Shown: piece by piece, positions 1 to 5,221 of the stretch
Layout of the letters: the number at the start of each line of letters is the position of its first letter
Numbering within the stretch: the first letter of the stretch is position 1
Translations under genes and position numbers: made by a program
DNA from: [Eubacterium] saphenum
GTDB taxonomy: Bacteria; Bacillota; Clostridia; Oscillospirales; Ruminococcaceae
Direction: 5' to 3'
Assembly: GCA_004554555.1 (NCBI GenBank)
Contig: SFLN01000079.1
Span: 1 to 9,251, forward strand
Length of the DNA: 9,251 bases
Notes under the pieces: generated by a model
Databases searched by the model: none
What the model was told of the DNA's origin: nothing
The model's input: the letters and a program-made list of their open reading frames with translations, nothing else

Positions 1-47
1 ACGTCAGCCTTGAGGCTGTCCTGAGCAATGATTTTAAGTGCGTCCAT
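1..47 (-). CDS. rplS: 50S ribosomal protein L19, N-terminal fragment (probable)
   Basis: Only the first 15 codons lie in the window, reading MDALKIIAQDSLKAD before the edge. L19 proteins characteristically start with a short helix of the type xIIxxxxxxxLKxDVP before the SH3-like barrel, and this fragment fits. L19 is a large-subunit protein at the 30S/50S interface. The ATG at 45-47 is set by a perfect AGGAGG at 54-59 with a 6-nt gap. A strong promoter at 290-318 and a structured leader of about 235 nt precede it, as expected for a ribosomal protein gene under translational control. The usual upstream neighbours rimM/trmD are not here; a RACo-like gene is upstream instead, so rplS appears to be transcribed from its own promoter. 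The call is limited by the short fragment. Confidence 0.62.
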   Translation of the reverse strand, partial: MDALKIIAQDSLKAD

Positions 48-283
48 TTTTTTCCTCCTGAAATTTTCGGATATTCTTGAAATCGGCTTTTCCGAACCGT
101 TCGGCAAGAGGTCAATTCCCCTTTTTCAGCGGACTATCCGTTTTAATGTCACGCGAGCTTTTGCTCCGCGGCATCAACACACATCGGCTAACATCTCCAT
201 TCCGGGCTTTTCACAATATGTGGTTTATCCCGAAACGTCAACACCCAAATGTGGGCATAGTTATGCCGACGGATACTAAATGC
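48..283 (-). promoter_or_regulatory. Structured 5' leader of rplS, candidate L19-type autoregulatory RNA
   Basis: This is the only stretch over 300 bases without a gene (48-381). The promoter places the transcript start near 283, leaving about 235 untranslated nt. Visible hairpins (plus-strand coordinates) are 254-267 (GGCATA/TATGCC), 244-255 (CCCA/TGGG, overlapping the former), 152-170 (seven pairs, one bulge, tetraloop), 130-140 (CGGA/TCCG) and 92-104 (CCGAA/TTCGG). In the transcript CCUCUUG (105-111) can pair over seven positions, one G-U, with CAGGAGG (54-60), covering the Shine-Dalgarno site. CGGATA (68-73) is complementary to TATCCG (135-140), an alternative to hairpin 130-140. Firmicutes rplS genes are known to carry an L19 leader motif; whether this belongs to that family was not tested. 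Confidence 0.5.
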
Positions 284-289
284 CTTATT

Positions 290-318
290 ATTATAACACT
301 ATTGACTAAAAAAATCAA
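290..318 (-). promoter_or_regulatory. Sigma-A promoter of rplS with A/T-rich upstream element
   Basis: On the minus strand there is a -35 TTGATT (313-318), a 17-bp spacer and a perfect -10 TATAAT (290-295) preceded by TGT, giving an extended -10. Upstream of the -35, about 321-348 is A/T tracts including the palindrome AAAAATT-AC-AATTTTT (331-346), which suits an UP element at a strongly expressed ribosomal gene. The predicted start is near 283. Confidence 0.8.
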
Positions 319-381
319 GTGCTTTTTATTAAAAATTACAATTTTTTTGCGCTTTTTTCATTTGGTAAGTCTTTCATTTAC

Positions 382-1449
382 TTAAAAATTCAGATTTTTT
401 AGGTAAATTTCATCGTATTCCGAAAGTAAATCCACCGTGATATCTCTCGCGTTTTTGGAAATTTTTTCCGCACGCTCACGGATTTCCGCGCTTTTCAGGC
501 AGTTCTCCACGCCGCGAAGCACCGAGTTTCTCGCAAAAGCTGCCCGCGAAAAACGCTCCGGAACGGCTCCCAGACTCAGCAGCGCTTTCAAGCCGTCGGG
601 TGAAGAAAACGGTTCACCCGAGAGAAAAATCCCGTTTTCGCTGCCGAAAAGTGAAAGAGCCGCGGCGGTTCTCGCTTTATCGGACTGAATTGCCCGAACA
701 TCAGCCTGCGATATGTAAAAATCCTCGCCGATGAAAAACAGGTCGCGGTCGTACATTATCCCGTCCGCGTCGATAATCCCCTCTCTGCGCATTAAATCAA
801 CAGCCATCGCCGCTCCGCACGGGCAAATCCCGATGCAGTCCGCGTCGTTTATCACCTCGTAAACCAGCGTTTTTTCATCGCGCCGTACCGTTTCAACCGC
901 GCCGTCCTCGGCAGGCATTCCGCTTTCAAGCCCGCTCCCGTCAAACGCTCCCGCAAGCGGAAAAGCCGCGCACAAAAGCTCTTTCCCGTTGTTTTCGGCA
1001 ACACAAAGCGTTTTCCCGAAATCAGCCGCCGTGAATTTTTCATCGGGTATCGTCGTAAGCGATGCCGTAAAACGCCCGCTTATTCCCATGGAAATAAACG
1101 GCGGGAAGTAAATCTCGGTATCGGGTGAAAGGTACAAATCCCCCGCCGAAAGCTCTCCCGCGAGGTACTCCGCGACGTGAACATCGGCGGCAATACCCAC
1201 GGATTTTACCGCGGACGCAGGTACTCCGTGCTCGCGACAAGCCGTGACCATAAGCCGCGCCAGCAGCTCCCCCGAAGATTTCGCGCCGATTTCCGTGCCG
1301 AAAACCGTGGATTTCGCGAAAACCCTGTTCATCGCCAAATCGTAAAACTCAATTGTCAAACCGCTCTGCGTGATATCGCACGCCGCAGCAAGCTCCGCGC
1401 TGCGCTCGGTTCTGAATTTCCTATGCCGGGACGTTATCTTTTCAAGCAC
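382..1449 (-). CDS. RACo/DUF4445-like ASKHA protein without ferredoxin domain
   Basis: This 355-residue protein aligns by eye along its length with the C-terminal ASKHA part of RACo, the ATP-dependent reductive activator of corrinoid proteins (DUF4445 family). Matching landmarks are LAGAFDGSGLESGMPAEDGA (165-184, family AGPAFEGANISxGMRAxxGA), IGICPCGAAMAVDLM (206-220, family IGICGSGLIDAVAEL), the YISQADVRAIQSDKA helix (245-259), IFLSG (274-278, family LAGGFG) and RNSVLRG (307-313, family GNAALxG). There is no N-terminal 2Fe-2S ferredoxin domain. The phosphate-binding motifs DIGTTT and DIGTNGE appear as DITQSG (25-30) and DFGKTL (143-148), so ATP binding or hydrolysis may be lost. The start is GTG, fixed by GGAGG at 1457-1461. 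No corrinoid protein or methyltransferase lies nearby, so the role is unknown. Confidence 0.7.
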   Translation of the reverse strand: MLEKITSRHRKFRTERSAELAAACDITQSGLTIEFYDLAMNRVFAKSTVFGTEIGAKSSGELLARLMVTACREHGVPASAVKSVGIAADVHVAEYLAGELSAGDLYLSPDTEIYFPPFISMGISGRFTASLTTIPDEKFTAADFGKTLCVAENNGKELLCAAFPLAGAFDGSGLESGMPAEDGAVETVRRDEKTLVYEVINDADCIGICPCGAAMAVDLMRREGIIDADGIMYDRDLFFIGEDFYISQADVRAIQSDKARTAAALSLFGSENGIFLSGEPFSSPDGLKALLSLGAVPERFSRAAFARNSVLRGVENCLKSAEIRERAEKISKNARDITVDLLSEYDEIYLKNLNF

Positions 1450-1456
1450 TTTCCCG

Positions 1457-1461
1457 CCTCC
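1457..1461 (-). promoter_or_regulatory. Ribosome binding site fixing a GTG start
   Basis: GGAGG on the minus strand lies 7 nt before the GTG at 1447-1449. No ATG is comparably placed, so it decides the start of the RACo-like gene. Confidence 0.75.
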
Positions 1462-1482
1462 GTTCTCAAATCATACAGTAAA

Positions 1483-1511
1483 ATTTTAACATAATATTTT
1501 TCATTTGTCAA
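1483..1511 (-). promoter_or_regulatory. Promoter of the RACo-like gene
   Basis: On the minus strand a consensus -35 TTGACA (1506-1511) is followed by a 17-bp spacer and -10 TAAAAT (1483-1488) preceded by TGT (extended -10). The predicted start is near 1476, leaving a leader of about 27 nt. It lies back to back with the trmL promoter, the two -35 boxes being 13 bp apart. Confidence 0.75.
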
Positions 1512-1524
1512 TACAATAATCCTA

Positions 1525-1553
1525 TTGAAAAAAAATTGCGTTTGTGTTATAAT
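1525..1553 (+). promoter_or_regulatory. Promoter of the trmL-degV-cdaA-cdaR-FAD operon
   Basis: A -35 TTGAAA (1525-1530), 17-bp spacer and perfect -10 TATAAT (1548-1553) with TGT directly upstream form a strong sigma-A promoter. Transcription should start near 1560, about 48 nt before the trmL start codon. No other convincing promoter was found up to 6804, so this one probably drives all five genes. Confidence 0.8.
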
Positions 1554-1560
1554 ATTAATG

Positions 1561-1579
1561 TATTGATTTTTTGTCAATA
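1561..1579 (+). other. Small hairpin at the 5' end of the operon mRNA
   Basis: TATTGA (1561-1566) and TCAATA (1574-1579) form a 6-bp A/T-rich stem with a 7-nt loop, right at the predicted transcript start. A terminal stem could protect the mRNA 5' end, but it is weak. TTTGTCAATA (1570-1579) also occurs at 1504-1513, so the site may instead be one half of a repeated operator. Confidence 0.35.
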
Positions 1580-1607
1580 AATCGGATTTAGTAAGAAGGT
1601 CTGTTTT

Positions 1608-2111
1608 ATGAAGCTGAATATTGTCCTAGCCGAGCCGCAAATTCCCCAGAACACGGGAAATATCGCGCGAACCTGCGCTGTTACGGGCGCGGCGCTCCAT
1701 ATCATAAAGCCGATGGGCTTTACGCCGACGGACAAACAGCTAAAGCGCGCGGGGCTGGATTACTGGCATTTTCTGGATATCTCGTATTACGACGGCTTTG
1801 ACGACTTTTTCGCCAAGACAAGTGGTAACTACTACTTCTTCACAACAAAGGCGCAAAATCGTTACACCGACGTGAGCTATCCCGATAACTGCTACATAGT
1901 TTTCGGGCGCGAGGACGCGGGACTTCCCGAGGAGCTTTTGTTCAAAAACAAAAATTCCTGCGTGAGAATACCGATGATGCCCACGCTCCGAAGCCTGAAT
2001 CTCTCCAACAGCGTCGCTATTGCCGCTTATGAAATCCTCCGTCAATGGGATTTCCCCGAGCTGCAAAACAACGGCTCTCTTACAAAATTCGACTGGTCCG
2101 ACGCGGACTGA
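1608..2111 (+). CDS. trmL: tRNA (cytidine/uridine-34 2'-O)-methyltransferase, TrmL
   Basis: The 167-residue protein is the normal size for TrmL (YibK/CspR), a SPOUT methyltransferase that uses S-adenosylmethionine to 2'-O-methylate the wobble nucleotide 34 of certain leucine tRNAs in the cytoplasm. All three SPOUT motifs are intact: motif 1 PQIPQNTGNIARTCAVTG (10-27), motif 2 IVFGREDAGLPEEL (97-110) and motif 3 IPMMPTLRSLNLSNSVAIAA (121-140), the last forming the trefoil knot that binds the cofactor. There is no extra domain. The ATG is preceded by AGAAGG (1594-1599), 8 nt away. It is the first gene of a five-gene plus-strand run, and a gap of 33 nt separates it from the degV-family gene. Confidence 0.93.
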   Translation: MKLNIVLAEPQIPQNTGNIARTCAVTGAALHIIKPMGFTPTDKQLKRAGLDYWHFLDISYYDGFDDFFAKTSGNYYFFTTKAQNRYTDVSYPDNCYIVFGREDAGLPEELLFKNKNSCVRIPMMPTLRSLNLSNSVAIAAYEILRQWDFPELQNNGSLTKFDWSDAD

Positions 2112-2144
2112 ACATTCACAAACTTATTTTGAAAGGAAATTTTT

Positions 2145-3020
2145 ATGAACGAAAAGGTTAGAATTATCACAGACAGCGGCTGCGATATCTCACGCGAGCT
2201 TGAAAAGGAATGGGAAAAATATCTCGTTGTTATGTCGTTTATGGTCAATATCAACGGCAAGGATTATCTCGACCGCATCGATATTCAAGAGGACGAGTTC
2301 TATCAAATCCTCAAGGACAACGAGGAAATCCCCAAACACTCACAGATTACACAAATTCAGTTCGAGGAAAAGTACCGCGAGCTGTACAACGAGGGCGTGC
2401 GCGAAATTATCGTTGACGTTATAAACGCGGCGGGTTCACAGACCTACGCGCAGTCCGTTCTCGCAGCCGAAGCTGTTAAAGAGGACTTGCCCGACCTCAA
2501 AATCTACAACATCGACTCCCGCAACTACACCGTGGCTTACGGCTACCCGATAATCGAGGCTTGCAAAAAGCTCGCCGACGGGCAGTCTGTGGAAAGCATT
2601 GTCGCTTACCTTCAAGACTGGGCTATCCACTCCGAGTCGTTTATCGTAGGCTTCGGGCTTCGCCACATGAAAAAATCCGGCAGAATTTCCGCTGCCGCTT
2701 CCTTCCTCGGCGAGCTTATGGGGCTGAAGCCGCTCATCGTTCTCCACGACAAAGTTACCGAGGTGCTGAAGAAGGCGCGCGGTGAAAAGGCGGTTATCGA
2801 CGCGGCAGTTGAAACCATCTCCGCGAGAATGATTCCGCAGACGCCCTACTGCATCTGCACCACAACCCGCCCCGAGCTTGAAAAAGAATTTATCGACAAA
2901 ATGACCAAGAAAGTCGGCTATCCGCCCGCAATGATTGCAAAAATCGGCGTTGTCGTTTCCTGCAACGCAGGTCCCGATTTCGTTGCCGCAATCATCAAAG
3001 GTCCGGAGCACAACGACTGA
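2145..3020 (+). CDS. DegV family fatty-acid-binding protein
   Basis: The length of 291 residues is typical of DegV proteins, soluble two-domain proteins that bind a fatty acid (FakB-type members hand it to the kinase FakA). Family landmarks are VRIITDSGCDIS (5-16), HSQITQIQFEEKY (65-77, equivalent to the usual TSQPS...F...Y), DSRNYTVAYG (124-133), LRHMKKSGRISAAASFLGEL (172-191) and LKPLIVLHDKVTEVLKKARG (194-213). The loop usually written LSGTYQSA reads AAGSQTYAQS here (95-104), so the ligand-contacting serine environment differs. No fakA kinase is in the window, so the specific role is open. The start ATG has AAAGGA at 2132-2137, 7 nt away. It is co-directional with trmL and cdaA, with 48 nt before cdaA. 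Confidence 0.88.
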   Translation: MNEKVRIITDSGCDISRELEKEWEKYLVVMSFMVNINGKDYLDRIDIQEDEFYQILKDNEEIPKHSQITQIQFEEKYRELYNEGVREIIVDVINAAGSQTYAQSVLAAEAVKEDLPDLKIYNIDSRNYTVAYGYPIIEACKKLADGQSVESIVAYLQDWAIHSESFIVGFGLRHMKKSGRISAAASFLGELMGLKPLIVLHDKVTEVLKKARGEKAVIDAAVETISARMIPQTPYCICTTTRPELEKEFIDKMTKKVGYPPAMIAKIGVVVSCNAGPDFVAAIIKGPEHND

Positions 3021-3055
3021 TTTTCGACAACTCCGTGAGGTTTTCCCGCGGATAT

Positions 3056-3062
3056 AAAGGAG
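3056..3062 (+). promoter_or_regulatory. Ribosome binding site fixing a TTG start for cdaA
   Basis: AAAGGAG lies 6 nt before TTG at 3069-3071. The encoded N terminus (MDAIEYIKDIAKNF) precedes the first membrane helix as in other CdaA proteins, so TTG is the likely start. Confidence 0.8.
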
Positions 3063-3068
3063 CTTGCC

Positions 3069-3953
3069 TTGGACGCTATCGAATATATAAAGGATATTGC
3101 CAAGAATTTCGTCAACATCGTTCAATCGATAAACATCTTCGATATTCTGGATATCCTTATCCTCACTTTCCTTGTTTACTACCTCATCAAGCTGCTGCGC
3201 GAAACCCGCGCAATGCAGCTTTTGAAGGGTATCTTTTTCATTATCATTATCTTCATTCTGGTGCAGATTTTCAAGCTGAGAGCTATGAGCTTCCTCTTGG
3301 ACAACTTCCTGCAGGTTGGACTTATCGCCATTATGATTGTCTTTCAGCCTGAGCTTCGACGTATTCTCGAAAAGGTCGGCGGAACGAAGGTTGCCACTTT
3401 TGCTCAGTCTGTCGAGAAAAACGCGGGAAATACATCGGTGCGCGAGAAAGCAATTCTCGGTATCGCGGACGCCTGCGCGCGGCTCCACGACAGCAAAACC
3501 GGCGCGCTTATCGTTATTGAGCGAGAAACAAAGCTCGGCGATATCATCGAAAAGGAAACCACAAGTATCATAAACGCCGAGTGCGAGCCGGAGCTTTTCT
3601 GCAATATCTTCTACAACAAAGCTCCCCTGCACGACGGCGCGGTTATTATACGCGACAACCGTATTTACGCGGCAGGCTGCTTTTTGCCCAACACACAAAA
3701 GGACCAGTACCTCACAACCGAGCTTGGTTCACGTCACAGAGCCGCTGTCGGAATGAGTGAAAACTCCGATGCGCTTGTTATCGTTGTGTCCGAGGAAACG
3801 GGAACGATTTCCGTTGCTCTTGACGGGCAGCTCTCCCGTGACCAGACGCGTGACGGTCTTATTACAATTCTCAGAAAATATATGCCCGGAACCTCCTCCG
3901 AGAAAAAGAAAAAGCCGCGCAAATCCAAGCAGCAAGGAGGAAATAAGCAATGA
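3069..3953 (+). CDS. cdaA: Membrane diadenylate cyclase CdaA
   Basis: CdaA condenses two ATP molecules to the second messenger c-di-AMP, which controls potassium and osmolyte balance and cell-wall homeostasis. The 294 residues begin with three membrane helices at about 22-41, 52-69 and 78-95, followed by the DisA_N/DAC catalytic domain (about 100-270). Both signature motifs are present: DGA at 189-191 inside PLHDGAVIIRD and RHR at 222-224 inside GSRHRAAVGMSE, together with VVSEETGTIS (239-248). The protein should therefore be active. It starts with TTG. After the domain comes a very basic tail (279-294, seven Lys and one Arg), partly encoded by the cdaR ribosome binding site (3934-3940). Its stop overlaps the cdaR start by four bases (ATGA), implying translational coupling with the regulator. 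Confidence 0.96.
   Translation: MDAIEYIKDIAKNFVNIVQSINIFDILDILILTFLVYYLIKLLRETRAMQLLKGIFFIIIIFILVQIFKLRAMSFLLDNFLQVGLIAIMIVFQPELRRILEKVGGTKVATFAQSVEKNAGNTSVREKAILGIADACARLHDSKTGALIVIERETKLGDIIEKETTSIINAECEPELFCNIFYNKAPLHDGAVIIRDNRIYAAGCFLPNTQKDQYLTTELGSRHRAAVGMSENSDALVIVVSEETGTISVALDGQLSRDQTRDGLITILRKYMPGTSSEKKKKPRKSKQQGGNKQ
3934..3940 (+). promoter_or_regulatory. Ribosome binding site of cdaR inside cdaA
   Basis: A strong AAGGAGG sits 9 nt before the cdaR ATG (3950) within the last codons of cdaA, giving coupled but strong independent initiation of cdaR. Confidence 0.8.
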
Positions 3954-5221
3954 AAAACGTTATCCTGAATTTCCTCAACGACCTCAAACGCAACTACAAA
4001 ACCCTAATCCTTGCGTTTTTGCTTTCGTTTACGCTTTGGATTGTCGTTTCAATTCAAGTTTTCCCGACCATCGAAAAAGAGGTGAACAACGTTTCCGTCG
4101 AGGCGCACCTCACCGATTATATGATAAGGAACAATTTGCAGATTGTAAACGACATCAATCAAAACGTCAACATCAAAATTCAAGGCAAGCGCTACGATAT
4201 CAGCCGTCTTGACTCGCAGGATTTTTACGCCTCCGTTGACCTTTCGGACGTGACTTCTGCCGGTAAATACAACGTAACCTTAGAGGTTTTCGCCAAGACA
4301 AACGAGGATTACACGCTTCTCGAGGTTGAACCGAAAACGCTCTCCCTCGAAATCGACAAGATTATCACCAAGGAGTTCCCGATAACCGGTACAGCTCCCG
4401 ATATAAGTCTGCCCGAGGGCTTCTACGCGGACGATGTGACAACTTCTCCGGAAACTATCTCGGTAACCGGCTCGGCTTCTATGCTCGAGAAAATCGAGAG
4501 AATTGAGGCGAAATCCACCTTCCACGGCGAAATTATGGAGTCAACGCAGACCAACAGCGAAATCATTATCTACGGCAGCAACGGCACGAAAATTGTTTCG
4601 GATAAGCTGAAGCTCTCAACCGAGCTTGTTACCGTAAATATCCCGATTTTCAAGCAGAAAGAGCTCCCGCTGAAGATTACGATAAACTACCCCGCAAACT
4701 TTGACGCTGACTCGCTGAAATACGAGATACGTCCCGAGATGATAACGGTTGCCGCTCCCAACAACACCATCGACAACCAGAGCCAGCTCGATATCGGAAC
4801 AATCAACCTCTCGGATATCACCCCGAACTCCAACACTTATCTGCCTATCGTTCTCCCCGAGGGCTACAAGAACCTTTCGGGCAACAACAGCGCAACGATA
4901 ACCTGGAAAACCGAGAATTACGGCTTGCTCGACTACACCGTGACCTCGGACGATATCGAAATCAAGGGTGTTCCCGACAACTACACGGTTTCGCTTACAA
5001 CAACCGCGCTCACCGTTACAATAACAGGTCCTTCCGACCTTATCACGGGCTTTGCCAAGGGCGATATCACAGCGACCGTTAACCTTATGGGCGTAACGCT
5101 TCGTCCGGGAACGCAGGACGTTACCGCAGCCGTTTCGATTAAAGGCACGGGGCAAAAGTGCTGGGTAACGGGAGATTATAAGGTGACAATTTACGCCGTG
5201 CAAAAGGACGAGGGCTCATAA
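3950..5221 (+). CDS. cdaR: CdaR-type regulator with YbbR domains
   Basis: This 423-residue protein has an N-terminal membrane anchor (about 17-36, after the basic stretch LNDLKRNYK) and an extracellular chain of about four YbbR repeats (roughly 45-135, 140-228, 230-322 and 330-417). The repeats carry the usual pattern, for example PETISVTGSASMLEKIERIE (167-186) and LTVTITGPSDLITGFAKGDI (354-373). CdaR binds CdaA through the membrane and modulates c-di-AMP synthesis in other Firmicutes; the overlap with cdaA supports the same partnership here. The repeats are rich in Thr, Asn and Ser, typical of exported beta-rich proteins. The TAA stop shares one base with the ATG of the next gene. Orthologues are often recognised only by this context because YbbR repeats diverge quickly. 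Confidence 0.92.
   Translation: MKNVILNFLNDLKRNYKTLILAFLLSFTLWIVVSIQVFPTIEKEVNNVSVEAHLTDYMIRNNLQIVNDINQNVNIKIQGKRYDISRLDSQDFYASVDLSDVTSAGKYNVTLEVFAKTNEDYTLLEVEPKTLSLEIDKIITKEFPITGTAPDISLPEGFYADDVTTSPETISVTGSASMLEKIERIEAKSTFHGEIMESTQTNSEIIIYGSNGTKIVSDKLKLSTELVTVNIPIFKQKELPLKITINYPANFDADSLKYEIRPEMITVAAPNNTIDNQSQLDIGTINLSDITPNSNTYLPIVLPEGYKNLSGNNSATITWKTENYGLLDYTVTSDDIEIKGVPDNYTVSLTTTALTVTITGPSDLITGFAKGDITATVNLMGVTLRPGTQDVTAAVSIKGTGQKCWVTGDYKVTIYAVQKDEGS

Noticed and set aside
48..283. Leader region as a free-standing RNA such as 6S RNA or tmRNA
   Set aside because: I see no long interrupted rod with a central bubble as in 6S RNA, no tRNA-like ends as in tmRNA, and no terminator before the rplS ribosome binding site.
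331..346. A/T-only palindrome as a terminator for the RACo-like gene
   Set aside because: The 7-bp stem has no G-C pair. It sits just upstream of the rplS -35 box, where it fits an UP element better.
77..385. Plus-strand frames of 83-102 codons in the region upstream of rplS
   Set aside because: They run antisense to the predicted rplS leader, lack a ribosome binding site, and the region is better explained as promoter plus leader RNA.
3053..3058. TATAAA before cdaA as an internal promoter
   Set aside because: No -35-like hexamer lies 16-18 bp upstream, and the bases overlap the purine-rich ribosome binding site of cdaA.
2436..3698. 420-codon open frame antisense to degV and cdaA
   Set aside because: It lies opposite two clear genes with complete family motifs, its translation is low-complexity and unlike any family I know, and there is no ribosome binding site or promoter. 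It is a codon-bias shadow.
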